64,000 nucleotides of DNA from Prorocentrum cordatum (GCA_963575745.1 CAUYUJ010018320.1:32501-96500), one strand, 5' to 3'. Counted from the stretch's first letter, positions 21,411-30,776 are shown. Notes: generated by a model not told the origin, from the letters alone. Numbers and translations: made by a program.

Positions 21411-21655
21411 TCGCTTACACCTGGAAGTGGCTCAACGACCCGCGCTGTGGAGGCCGCTTCAGCGTGAGCGTGATCGAGGACATGCTGATGTGCCTAGCCC
21501 TGTCGGGGCTCTGCGTGGCCGACATGAGGCTCGATGTCGATCACCTGGTGACGGCGTCGGACGCGTCGGAGGCCGCTGGAGCCGTGGTGTACAGCACGGG
21601 GCTCACCGAGCGCGGCCGCGTCGTTGCGGGCAGGCGCCAGCGGCCCGCTAACGCC
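21411..21655 (+). pseudogene. RNase H, N-terminal part (split domain)
   Basis: Frame 2, linked to the reverse transcriptase by YTWKWLNDPRCGGRF and a helical connection segment. The first RNase H strand is DHLVTASDASEAAGAVVYS, with the catalytic Asp codon at 21560-21562. After about GLTERGR the RNase H pattern stops and methyltransferase sequence begins. The rest of the domain resumes 1.7 kb later at about 23300. Confidence 0.75.
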
Positions 21656-22700
21656 GCCTGCGAGGAGGAGACCGCCCTGATCACCGTCTTTGATGGTATC
21701 GGTGGCGGACGCCGAGCCTTCGAGATACTGGGCCTGGTACCAGCGGTGCACCTGTCGTTCGAGGTGGACCCGCAGGCGGTTCGTCGCGCGGCGCGCTTAC
21801 CCTGGCACGCAGCACCTCGGAGATGTTACATCTGCTGACCCTGCTGCCCTGGCTGGTCTGCTGCGGGCCCGTGGCCGCATCGCCCGCGTGGTGGTAATCG
21901 GCGGCTTCCCATGCCAGATCTACGCGAGCTTGCACGTCGACCGCAAGGGCTCGTCGGACTCGCGCGCCTCGCTTGTCGATCACATGGCGAGGGTCATCCG
22001 AGGCCTGCGCGCGGCCATGCCCGAGGTGAGCGTTGACTTCCTTGGGGAAAATGTGGCATCAATGGCAGAGTCCGACGTCCTTCACCTCAGCGGGTTGTTC
22101 GAGCGGATCCCCTTGGAGGTTGAGGCTAGGGACATTGGCTGGGTGAGGCGTCCTCGTCTCTACTGGCCGTCCTGGGACCTGCTGCCGTCGTGCGAGGCCA
22201 AGACCGTGATGGTACTGACCAAGGACGGCGCCTCTCGCCGCCTGTGCCGCGTGTCGCTGGAGGTGGAGCGCCCGCCGCTCGAGGAGTGGCTGCCGGCTGG
22301 CGCGCGCTGCCCTGGAGCGGAGGGTGGCGAGCCCCTCCCTACGTTCGTTCGCTGGACGCCGCGCTCGCAGCCGCGCCCCAGGCCCGCGGGCATCGGGGAG
22401 TGCACGGCTGCTGAGCTGACGCGCTGGGAGGAGGCGGCCTTTGCGGCGCCGCCATGCCAGTTCTGTGACAGGTGGTGCATTCACTGGCCTGACGGACGGA
22501 TCGCGCCTCCTGACGTGGTGATGAGGGAGAAGCTGATGGGCTTCGCCGAAGGCCACACCGTGCCCTGCATGACCAGCAGCGCGGCGAAGGCCGAGCCCAG
22601 CAAGTACGAGGGGCTGAGGCGTTCGCTGATCGGCAACTCGTTCCAGTGCGAGGTGGTGGCGTGGCTGCTGGCGCACTGGGCTGTTGCGGCTGGGCTGCTG
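21656..22700 (+). pseudogene. cytosine-5 DNA methyltransferase (frameshifted)
   Basis: All main motifs of a C5 methyltransferase are visible in order. The S-adenosylmethionine loop is VFDGIGGGRRAFEILG at 21686-21733 (frame 2). The catalytic Pro-Cys-Gln is in VVVIGGFPCQ, with the Cys codon at 21912-21914. ENV is at 22047-22055, and RRPRLYW is near 22148. A target-recognition region is followed by KLMGFAEGHT near 22531 and IGNSF at 22629-22643. A frameshift between about 21783 and 21805 separates the first motif (frame 2) from the others (frame 3). The enzyme would transfer a methyl group to cytosine in DNA, perhaps so that the element's own copies become methylated. It looks bacterial/Dcm-like in compactness, with no chromatin-reader domains. 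Retrotransposon-borne methyltransferases are known in dinoflagellates. Confidence 0.85.
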
Positions 22701-23306
22701 GTGGCGGTGCCGCCCTTCTCCGAGCTGCACGAGAGCGCTCGGGCCTGGGCTGGCGGGCGGAGGCTGCGGGCTGGCGACGTCGCCTTGCTGCGACGCAGCC
22801 GCGCGGAGGTCGACGAGGAGGTCCGTGGCGAGCTGATGGCCTGCAGCGCAGCCGCACCGGCCGAGCGGCAGCAGGCGGGCGAGGAACCCGCCGCAGCGGC
22901 GCCGGCGGCGGCCAACAGGCTCGTCTACGTCGGCCGCGGCTCACGGCGCTGGGGCCTCGCCCCGTCGTGTTTCGGCAGCCCGTTCGCAGTGGGCCCGAGC
23001 TGCTCCTGCGAGGACGTGGTGGCGCTGTTTGCTGGATGGCTGCGCAAGCAGCCCGAGCTGCTTCGCCGCCTGGAGGACCTGCGCGGTGCCAAGCTGGTCT
23101 GCCACTGCAGTCAGTCCGAAGCATGTCATGCAGATGTGCTGCTTGCAGAGCTGGCCAAACGCGATGCTACGTCCTGGCGTGATGCGGATGTCTCGCGTAG
23201 GCTGGTAATGGGCCTTGTGATGGCGTGCCACAGCAATGGTTTGGATCTTCGTGTTGACGGAAGCTCAGAGGAGCTCAGCAAAGTTTTTCCCTCGGCAAGA
23301 GATTGA
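22701..23306 (+). pseudogene. DUF4326-like domain joined to the methyltransferase
   Basis: The frame continues directly from the methyltransferase through an Ala-rich linker. At about 22910-23165 it has the DUF4326 pattern: NRLVYVGRGSRRWGLAPSCF ... SPFAVG, then FAGWLRKQPELLRRLEDLRG, and the signature KLVCHCSQSEACHADVLLAE with three Cys and two His. The molecular function of DUF4326 is not established; the Cys/His cluster suggests metal binding. Physical fusion suggests it works with the methyltransferase. After about 23230 the frame runs on to a stop at 23306 while RNase H sequence starts in frame 1. Confidence 0.7.
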
Positions 23307-23643
23307 TGCAGGTCTTTGGCAATGGCGTAAGGCACGACAGCTGGTGTGGGATGTGCCTGAACATATCAATGTACTGGAGTGCCAGGGCGCGCTGATGATG
23401 ATTCGATGGCGAGCTCGATCGTCGGGTCGACAGCAGCGAGTCTTCTTGCACCTCCTCGACAGCATGGTCAACATCGGTGCGCTCTCAAAGCGCCGTTCAA
23501 GCAGCAGTCAGCTCAACAAGGTTGTGCGCAGCTTCTCGGCCTGGGAGCTGGCGATGGGCGCGCGGGCAGTATTCGGGTTCACCTCATCTGCTCGGAACCC
23601 CGCGGACGCGCCGTCGCGCCTGAAGGAAGGGGAAGCATCCTAG
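23236..23643 (+). pseudogene. RNase H, C-terminal part (split domain)
   Basis: Frame 1. It contains the rest of a DIRS-type RNase H. EHINVLECQGALMMIRWRAR has the catalytic Glu codon at 23377-23379. FLHLLDSMVNIGAL has an Asp at 23458-23460, followed by KRRSSSSQLNKVVRSFSAWEL. SSARNPADAPSR has the last Asp at 23605-23607. With the first strand at 21560 this restores the four-residue D-E-D-D site, so the methyltransferase module lies between strand 1 and the first catalytic helix. The frame ends at a TAG at 23641-23643. No tyrosine recombinase follows. Confidence 0.75.
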
Positions 23644-24470
23644 CCCCGCCGACAGGCGCACGGCCAGAGCTGGCCTGGGGAAGCTGCAAGATGCCCAGAT
23701 CGGCGCTGCCGCTCTTGCTAGATTCCGTCGAGCAGCCAGCAGTTTGTCAGCCATCTTAACGCCACGAATCTGCCGTTGCCGTTCAATGGGGAGACACAGA
23801 TGTCACATTGCAAGTTTACCTTGCTGTGGGCCGAGGGTGCCACCAGGAGCCAAGCTAACGTTACACTGAGTGTGGTGCAGCACCTGTTGAGGACGCGCCA
23901 CCGTACTCTGGCGCGCATGATTTCAGCTCTAGCCTTGCGGCTGAGCATAATGTTGTTGCCATAGACTGACAAGGACAGCCTGTTAAAAAAAGGGAGCACG
24001 AGAGACGATGGCGCTAGATGACCCGCTTGAGGGAGCGGTCATCCGTATGCAGCTGCAGCGTGACAGGCGTTCATGGTCCTCGTCTCCTCGTGCCTTCCAT
24101 TTCCTTGTTCGCACTGGCCTGCAAGAATCGGGTGCGCGCATCTCGGCCTAGTCTGTATGTGCGCAGAGGCGGTGCTACGCATGAATACTTGCTGACAGGC
24201 GACTTGCCTGAAGTGTGCTCCGAGATCATTGGAGCTAATAAAGACAGCAAGATTTTCATTCAGGTGGGGCCACGATTTTTGGCCGACATGCGTTTTCTGC
24301 CGCCGCCCGTTCCTCGCTCCAGTCCTTCTCAGGACCTTGATTGCCCGCGCTCGGGCATATTGTTGCAAGTGGCCTCAAATCCAGGCCAGGTGCGACTCTG
24401 AAGAATGATGTGGGCGGCCTTCGGCCATATTTCGGAACACGTTGGAGAGCTTTTGGGTGTTCTTGGAGTG
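23644..24470. other. no gene recognised
   Basis: An open frame at 24018-24401 (plus) contains a protein-like stretch (THEYLLTGDLPEVCSEIIGA, then KDSKIFIQVG) that could be a small gene fragment, but I cannot name it. The rest shows no structure. Confidence 0.35.
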
Positions 24471-24477
24471 GAGAGCT

Positions 24478-25208
24478 TCTTCTTCTCGGGCTTCTGGGCA
24501 CAGCGTGGTGCGAGTCTGCTCCCCCTCGAGGCCCTCTTGGGACGGCGTTCTGACCCCGGTCGTTGCACGACGGTGGTACACTCGAGGTGTGAATTCTGCC
24601 GTGGCCTCGGGGTGGGCCCTGTGGCTCGCACGTGCTGGTGCCGTTGTCTCGAAGCACTCGAAGCTCTGTCAACAGCTTTGGCCAACGAGTAGAGGGAGTA
24701 AGAATGGCTCCCCTTTATTCCCCATGAGCTACCGCTCTAACCCCCGCCTGCACAGACATGAACACGTTTACGGTCAATGTGTGGGCGGAGGGGTAATGAG
24801 CGTACGTTGGCCGCATCAGAATGCATGGCAGCCTTTGTGGCCCGCCCGCAGTCCGCCCTGTGCCATGCCGTCCAGGCTCCTTCTCTGCCTGGCCGCTCTT
24901 GCCCGTTCAACGTCTCGCGAGAGCTTCGCTTCTTCTTCTCGGGCTTCTGGGCGCAGCGTGGTGCGAGTCTGCTCCCCCTCGAGGCCCTCTTGGGACGGCG
25001 TTCTGACCCCGGTCGTTGCACGACGGTGGTACACTCGAGGTGTGCATTCTGCCGTGGCCTCGGGGCGAGCCCTGTGGCTCGCACGTGCTGGTGCCGTTGT
25101 CTCGAAGCACTCGAAGCTCTGTCAACAGCTTTGGCCAACGAGTAGAAGGAGTAAGAATGGCCCCCCTTTATTCCCTATGAGCTACCGCTCTATCCCCGCC
25201 TGCACACA
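24478..25208. repeat. 0.27-kb direct duplication, 452-453 bp apart
   Basis: The segment 24478-24760 (starting near TTCTTCTCGGGCTTCTGGG) recurs at 24931-25208 with only a few differences, including one 1-bp length change. The copies include ACGACGGTGGTACACTCGAG and end in CCTTTATTCCCCATGAG. The intervening 170 bp are unique. Confidence 0.92.
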
Positions 25209-25965
25209 TATATGTTTGTATGTGTGAATTTATGTATGCATGTATGTATGTGTGTATGTATGCATGTGTGTAGGTATGCATGTACGTGCGTACGTACATA
25301 CGGATGAACGCATGTATGCATGTATTTATGCAGGTAGGTCGGTAGGCTGGTAGATGGGTCGGTAGGTTGGCATGTTGGTATGTATGTAGGTCGGTAGGTA
25401 CGTACGGATGTATGTACGTACGCATGTACGTATGTACGTACGTATGTATATATGTATGTATGGATGTGTCTATGTTTGGATGTATGTCTGTGTGTGTGCG
25501 TATGCAAGGATGTATGTATGTATGACTGTATGTATGTACTTATGCATGTATGCATGCATACATGTATGTATGCTTACATGGATGTTTATGTGCATGCATG
25601 CATGCACGCATGCATGCATGCATGTCTGTATGCCGGTACGTCTGTTTTTGTGTACCATGCATTACTAGTTTATGTGAGTTTGCATACACCTATACAAACA
25701 TACAACCATACACTCATACACCATACACACATGCGTACACATACATGCATACACACATACATACAAACATACATACATACATACACCCATACATACATGC
25801 ATACATGCATACATCCATACACACGTACATACGTACGTACGTACGTACATACACACATACATACATACATACACATTTACACACACGTATATATATACAC
25901 ACCTACATACTTACTTACGTACGTGCGTACGCACATACATACATGTATCAATCAATCAATCAATC
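25205..25965. repeat. very long TATG / TACA tetranucleotide microsatellite
   Basis: From 25205 to about 25640 the plus strand is dominated by TATG with interruptions. From about 25680 to 25965 it is dominated by the complementary ATAC/TACA. The two halves could pair into a very long imperfect hairpin with a spacer of about 40 bp. Confidence 0.95.
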
Positions 25966-26032
25966 AATCGATCTATCTATCTATCTACCTACCTATCTAT
26001 ACATATATATATATATATATGTATATACATAT
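25945..26032. repeat. ATCA / ATCT / AT microsatellites
   Basis: Compound run: about six ATCA units, six CTAT units, CTAC units, then an AT tract near 26005-26020. Confidence 0.95.
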
Positions 26033-26329
26033 GAATACTTTATCATACGCACCTCTCCGAGGGAGTAGAGCTCAGAGCCGATTAATTGAAGGCGGCGTTC
26101 GCGATTTTTCTGGCCGTTTCGCTAGGGACGTCCTCGAAATTCTGAAAATCGGTGGCACCCCTCACGCAGATCGTGACGTCAGGGTCCAAAAATACATGGG
26201 AATTACAACATTCTAACATAAAACCTTCAAAAACACATTGTAATTTCAATGCTTTTGACCCCGATTCTCAGAGAATGGCGATTTCACCTGAGACATCCTC
26301 CCAAAATCGAGCCCCGACGTACCTTCTGG

Positions 26330-26572
26330 TACCCCAGACCCCGCCTCGGAGCCTCTTGGGAGCCTCCTGGAACCTCCTGGGGCCTCCTGGGGCTTTCCGT
26401 ACTTTCTGGTACCCCAGACCCCGCCTCGGAGCCTCCTGGGGGTCTCCTGGAACATCCTGGGGCCTCCTGCGGCCTCCTGGAGCCTCTTGGGGCCTCCTGG
26501 AGCCTCCTGGGGTCTTCTGGGGCCTCCTGAGGCCGCCTGGGGCCTCCTGGGGCCTCCTGGGGCCTCAGAACT
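26330..26572. repeat. GGCCTCCTGG decamer-type repeats with a 60-bp duplication
   Basis: CTTTCTGGTACCCCAGACCC-type sequence followed by GCCTCGGAGCCTC occurs near 26322 and 26403. Degenerate GGCCTCCTGG units continue to 26572. The same type of repeat, complementary or diverged, appears at 33100-33720 and 36930-37240. A CA-rich tract (ACACACA, CACAAC) follows at 26575-26710. Confidence 0.85.
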
Positions 26573-27041
26573 ACATGCACACACAGAGACACAAATCACA
26601 CCCAACACATCACACGCTAGACAAACATAACACACACACAACACCTACAACGCACAGAAAACACGCACAACACAGAGCACACATCACACACACACACACT
26701 CACAACACACAATCCCGGGGCCTCCTGAAGCCTCTTCCGGTATCCAAGTCGGGCCTCCTGAGGTTTCCTGGGGGGCCCTGGTACACACATCGCAAGGTGT
26801 GGCAACCCCACTTGCGCTCGAGTGCGACCTCGATCTTAGATTCTTCTGCGTTCACCTCCTGCCTCTTCCCCTTCTTAGGCACGCCCTGGCGGCGCCGCCC
26901 CAGCTTCCCTTTCTCCATCTCCGATCCTGCAGTCATGGTGTCTCCCTGCTTCAAACGTAAATATAGATATCGGAGTGCGGGGGGGGCGGACCGGGGTTCC
27001 GGGTTGGCATGGGAACGCTCCCGTTCGAGCGGGGAGCCCCA

Positions 27042-27116
27042 TCCGACAACACGCACCCGTAGCCCTCTCCGACCCCTCTGTGGGTATGGTTGTGTGCGTG
27101 CGTTGTTGGCTCGTCA
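27042..27116. repeat. short foldback repeat, copy A
   Basis: About 75 bp starting TCCGACAACACGCACCCGTA and ending with GTGGGTATGGTTGTGTGCGTGCGTTGTTG, whose ends can pair. Copies B (29063-29149) and C (32114-32198) share the ends and the middle CTCCGACCCC. Confidence 0.75.
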
Positions 27117-27474
27117 ATCGAGACGAGGGCGGGTGGGAGGGGAGGGGAGGACAGCAGGAGAGAAACGCGGCAGGAGCAGAACCTCTGCCAGAGGCCCGCG
27201 CGCGTGTGGGCGCTGGGCCCCCCTCGGGCGGCGCCTCTCCGCACGCCGGGGGCGGGGGTGCCCGGGGCCGACCCCCGGCAGATCCACGCAGGCCTCCGGA
27301 AGTTTCTACGCGTGCGTGCCGTTTGTTCCTTCGTCGGTCGGGCGTTGCGTGGTGGGGAGGGGGGCGACAAGTCCTCGCCCGTCGCGGCTCCAGAGGCCGC
27401 CAGGACCAGCTCAAGACCGCCCAAGTTGCCCCGAGAGCGCTCTCTAAGACGCCCCAAGATCGCGCCATCCAGGG

Positions 27475-27496
27475 TGCGTAGCCATTGTGGCTCAAC
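27475..27496 (+). other. decayed dinoflagellate spliced-leader copy
   Basis: GCGTAGCCATTGTGGCTCAA plus C matches the DinoSL at 18 of 21 fixed positions; differences are at the first base, one T-to-G change and the last base. It lies 53 bp upstream of the kinase ATG on the same strand. This is the signature of a gene copy made by reverse transcription of a trans-spliced mRNA. A second, weaker resemblance (CAGCCATTTTTCTGGC) follows at about 27508-27523. Confidence 0.8.
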
Positions 27497-27548
27497 GCCA
27501 CAGCGGCCAGCCATTTTTCTGGCGGGCGGGTGCCGTGTCTGGCTGGGG

Positions 27549-28772
27549 ATGGGCCGGACGCTGCAATGGGCGCGCTCTGTGCTCAAGTCGTCCTACCTGG
27601 GCCAGCTCAGGGCGACGTCCAGGTCGGAGGTCCGCGCGACGAGGGGCACGAGGTGCAAGTACGATCACAATGACGAGGCTTCCACCACAACCAGCTTCAG
27701 CGACTCGAGCGGCCGGACACTCAGCGAGTTCGACGTTGTGTGCTGTGCGAGCAGCGGTTCTTCGGTCGACGATGACATGCCGGGCGTGCCAGAGCTGCCA
27801 GACAGCCCGCTCGCCTCGGAGAGGGCCGACCCGTTCACGCGCCAGTCTGCGCTTCCCTCGGGGAGCGAGCGATGGACGATGAGCGATTTCGAGGTGGTGA
27901 GGGCTCTCGGCGAGGGCTCCATGGGGTCCGTTCGCTTGGTCAAGCTTGCCAATGCAAGGGATGAGGCCACGTTTGCGCTGAAGGTGATCGACAAGAGTCG
28001 CATCATCAGGGAAAACCAGGAGGAACGCGTGATGCAAGAGAAGCAGCTCCTCGGGCTTGTCAGCCATCCGTTCGTCGTCAAGATGATGGGCGCGTTCCAG
28101 GACGATGCGCACCTCTTTATGCTTATGGAGTTCGTGGGCGGTGGAGAGCTGTTCTCGGCCATCAGGAGCTCGAAGTTTGACGATTCGTGTGCGCACTTCT
28201 TCGCTGCCGAGATCACGCTTGCGTTGAGCCATATTCACAGCTTGGACATCGCTTATCGTGATCTTAAGCCGGAGAACGTGGTTATTGACCAACTGGGCCA
28301 CGCGAAGATCATCGATTTCGGTTTAGCTAAGGTGGTCCAAACAACAACGTATACAGTCTGCGGGACTGTGGAGTACATGGCGCCAGAAGTCTTGTCCCAA
28401 ATCGGCCACGGCAAGTGCGTGGACTGGTGGGCGCTCGGCATCCTCGTCTTCGAGATGCTCTCGTTCGGGACTCCCTTCGTGGGACGCTCCGCCAGGGAGA
28501 CCCGCAAGAACGTGCTCGACCGCGACCCGCGGTGCCCCCCGTACTTCGGGAGCGTGACCAAGAGCTTCGTCTACCTGCTCCTGATCAAGGACCCGACGCT
28601 GCGCCTGGGCGGCGGCGCGGACGGGAGCCGGCGCGTCCGGGGCCACGCGTGGTTCTCCTCCGTGGAGTGGGGCGACCTCCTCCAGCAGCGGTGCGCCTCG
28701 CCCTTCCCGCCGAGCGCCCGCGGCGCCCCGTGCGACGGGATGACGGCGACACCGAAACGCGCGATCAGTTGA
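27549..28772 (+). CDS. AGC-family serine/threonine protein kinase (PKA/PKG-like)
   Basis: 407 residues from the ATG at 27549. I chose this start because the relict leader lies just upstream and further in-frame sequence is GC-rich filler. Residues 1-110 are a Ser/Asp-rich N-terminus. The kinase domain spans about 114-370. Its glycine loop is GEGSMGSV (121-128), the ATP-binding Lys is K145 in FALK, and the catalytic loop YRDLKPEN has D238. The metal-binding motif is DFGLAK (D256), the activation segment is TYTVCGTVEYMAPE with T269 at the phosphorylation position, and DWWALGILVFEML and RLGGG follow. YRDLKPEN, the activation segment and the RLGGG box are typical of cAMP/cGMP-dependent kinases. 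The C-tail has an SPFPPSARG turn but ends before a hydrophobic FxxF motif. No cyclic-nucleotide-binding domain is present. The gene has no introns, and the upstream spliced-leader relic suggests a retrocopy that is still open and possibly functional. Confidence 0.93.
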   Translation: MGRTLQWARSVLKSSYLGQLRATSRSEVRATRGTRCKYDHNDEASTTTSFSDSSGRTLSEFDVVCCASSGSSVDDDMPGVPELPDSPLASERADPFTRQSALPSGSERWTMSDFEVVRALGEGSMGSVRLVKLANARDEATFALKVIDKSRIIRENQEERVMQEKQLLGLVSHPFVVKMMGAFQDDAHLFMLMEFVGGGELFSAIRSSKFDDSCAHFFAAEITLALSHIHSLDIAYRDLKPENVVIDQLGHAKIIDFGLAKVVQTTTYTVCGTVEYMAPEVLSQIGHGKCVDWWALGILVFEMLSFGTPFVGRSARETRKNVLDRDPRCPPYFGSVTKSFVYLLLIKDPTLRLGGGADGSRRVRGHAWFSSVEWGDLLQQRCASPFPPSARGAPCDGMTATPKRAIS

Positions 28773-28879
28773 CGCGTTCTCCGGCTCGCCACCTGAGAAT
28801 TGCTTAAATGGGCACGCAGACCGCTGTGGCTGCGCGCGGGCCTGGGGCGCGATGAGAACCCTGAGCAAAATATGTCGCA

Positions 28880-29196
28880 GGCCTAGAGGTTGACACCAAC
28901 ACCAGTATCGGCGGTGTGCCTCCACCAGGGAAAGAAGAACACGATCTCGGTGATGGTGGCAACACTCTGGCTTCCAAGGTGACCGAAACATTGCCACCAA
29001 CACCGAACTCTAGGATCATCTCCCCCCTGTGGAGGCAGCCCCTGGGTCCGACAACCCCCAGGGTCCGACAACCCGCACCCATACCCATAGCCAGTCCTCC
29101 TCCCTCCGACCCCCCTATGGGTATGGGTACGTGCTGTTCGTTCGTCACCCGTGGAGGCAGCCCCCCTGTGTTGGTGCTGGTGCCAATTTCTAGGCC
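28880..29196. mobile_element. foldback element with 46-bp inverted ends
   Basis: The left end GGCCTAGAGGTTGACACCAA and onward (28880-28925) pairs with the right end at 29151-29196, whose complement reads GGCCTAGAAATTGGCACCAG. Both continue to GCCTCCAC. The 317-bp unit lies just 3' of the kinase gene and contains copy B of the short foldback repeat. No target duplication is evident and there is no coding capacity. Confidence 0.75.
29063..29149. repeat. short foldback repeat, copy B
   Basis: Starts GTCCGACAACCCGCACCCAT and ends CTATGGGTATGGGTACGTGC. The ACCCATACCCATAG / CTATGGGTATGGGT arms are perfectly complementary. It is nested in the 28880-29196 element. Confidence 0.85.
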
Positions 29197-29369
29197 CCCA
29201 CAGATGCTGCGCCCCAGCGCCCGGCGGCGCCCCGTCGGGCCGGAGGCGGCCGGCGCCCCCGCCGCGGGCGGGCGGCCTGGAGGGCCACAGCTCGGGCAAG
29301 GAGGGGGAGCGTCGAGCGGGAGGTCCCCGGGCCAGGTCCCCCGCCTTTCTGTCGAGGAAGCAAGAGGCC

Positions 29370-29525
29370 ACGTGAACATAAACTTTTGGCGCTCCGCGCG
29401 GGTTTCTTGGGATCCGCACTGGCCCCCCCCCGGGCGCCGCCACTGGCGCGCTCTGCGCGCCAGGGAGGGGGGTCCGGCGCGGATCCAAGAAGTCCGCGCG
29501 GAGCACCAAGAGTTTACGTTTACGT
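29370..29525. repeat. inverted repeat, arms of about 47 bp
   Basis: The left arm at 29370-29416 (ACGTGAACATAAACTTTTGG ... TTCTTGGGATCCGC) is complementary to the right arm at 29478-29525. Outside it, AGGTCCCCCGCCTTTCT occurs as a direct repeat at about 29336 and 29558. A related AAACTTT-GG-GGTCCGCG phrase recurs at 10560 and 38509. Confidence 0.75.
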
Positions 29526-29710
29526 GTCTTTTTCTTCTTCCACTGTCCCTGTGCCAGGTCCCCCGCCTTTCTAGAGAGCTGCGCGCGGTCGTCGGTGCAA
29601 CTCTGGAGGCGTTAGGCGCGTCGCCCGTGGCGGCCAGCTGATCCCGAACAGACATTGCAGATTGGATTGGCCTGGCGAAGGACCCAACCATATGCAGCTG
29701 TGAGTTCGTC

Positions 29711-30300
29711 TTCGATGGAGCTCCTATGGGCCCACGAACGGTGTACTGGGCGGGGGAACCGCGTGCGGACACCGCCACTGAGGCCTTCGCTGGAACTCCC
29801 GATGGGGTCACGAAGTGCCTTATTGGGTGGGGGAACCGCATGTGGACACCGCCACTGAGGCCTTCGATGGAGCTCCCTATTGTGCCACGAAGCGCTATAT
29901 TGGGTGCGGGAAACGCATGCGGACACCGCCACTGAGGCCTTCGCTGGAGCTCCCCATGGGGTCACGAAGCGCTATACTGGGTGGGGGAACCGCATGCGGA
30001 CACCGCCACAGAGACCTTCGATGGAGCTCCCTATGGGGCCTCGAACCTTTGTAATGGGCGGGGGACAGCATGCGGACACCGCCACTGGAGCCTTCGGTCG
30101 AGCTCCCTGATGGGCCACGAAACGCTGTACTGGGTGGGGAACCGCATGCGGACACCGCCACTGAGGCCTTCGCTGCAGCTCCCTATGGGGCCACCCAGCG
30201 CTGTACTGGGTGGGGGAGCCGCATGCGGACACTGCCACTGGGGCCTTCGGTCGAGCTCTGGGGGAACTGCATGCGAACACTGCCACTGGGGCCTTCGCTT
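29711..30300. repeat. 77-bp minisatellite, about 7.6 units
   Basis: Units start at 29711, 29786, 29863, 29940, 30017, 30093, 30169 and 30246, so periods are 75-77 bp; the last unit lacks about 29 bp. The consensus includes TTCGATGGAGCTCCCTATGG, a TGGGTGGGGGAACCGCATGC core and GGACACCGCCACTGAGGCC. The period is not a multiple of three, so it is not coding. Confidence 0.95.
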
Positions 30301-30320
30301 GGGAGGCAGAGGCATGGATG

Positions 30321-30407
30321 GGAGGGAGGGGGAGGAGGAGGAGGAGGAGGAGAAGGAGGAGGAGGAGGAGGAGGAGGAGGAGGAGGAGGAGGAGGAGGAG
30401 GAGGAGG

Positions 30408-30452
<45 letters not shown>

Positions 30453-30465
30453 GGCAGGAGGAGAG
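30321..30465. repeat. GGA then GGAGCA microsatellite
   Basis: About 90 bp of GGA units pass into GGAGCA units and then a GGA/GGAA tail. Confidence 0.95.
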
Positions 30466-30621
30466 GAAGGACGGAAGGAAGGAGGGAAGGAGGGAGGGAT
30501 CGCGGGGCGCCGCCTCTTCAAAACGAGGGCCCAGCACCACGGCAGGGCCCGTCAGGCAGCAGCAGACGCCAGAGCGGGCACGCGCCTCCCGGGCGCTCCG
30601 CGCCCCGACCCTCGAGAGACC

Positions 30622-30776
30622 TGGACCCCCCCCTTGGCCCTGGCATCGCTCGGACGTGTGCATTGTTCCTTCGGCGAGGACCACCGAGGAGCATCCCTGA
30701 TCATTTGGCGAAAAAAAGCCACGCACGAAACCCAAAAAAAAAACACACAGGGAATGGACGCCCGAGCGATGGCGAG
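30622..30776. repeat. dispersed repeat shared with 10610-10753
   Basis: Shares TGGCATCGCTCGGACG, GGCGAGGACCA, GGAGCAT and CGCCCGAGCGATGGCGAG with the earlier region in the same order and orientation, with small gaps. Origin is unknown; no open frame is conserved between copies. Confidence 0.7.

Larger units (their letters stand above)
18726..23643 (+). mobile_element. decayed DIRS-like retroelement with embedded methyltransferase
   Basis: Order of parts: N-terminal ORF (18726-20099), reverse transcriptase (to about 21400), first RNase H strand (about 21530-21610), cytosine-5 methyltransferase (about 21660-22690), DUF4326-like domain (about 22910-23165), remainder of RNase H (about 23300-23640). 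The RT and RNase H wording is of DIRS/Ngaro type (SQLNGLV, VYIDNLEIAE, HINVLE, NPADAPSR). One in-frame stop and three frame changes break it. No tyrosine recombinase follows, so the 3' part is missing or unrecognisable. Methyltransferases inside retrotransposons have been reported in dinoflagellates. Confidence 0.8.

Noticed and set aside
23644-24400. Tyrosine recombinase expected downstream of a DIRS element
   Set aside because: No R...H-x-x-R...Y pattern or related helical sequence could be found in any frame.
29711-30300. CRISPR-like array
   Set aside because: The 77-bp units repeat along their whole length with no unique spacers, and the context is eukaryotic.
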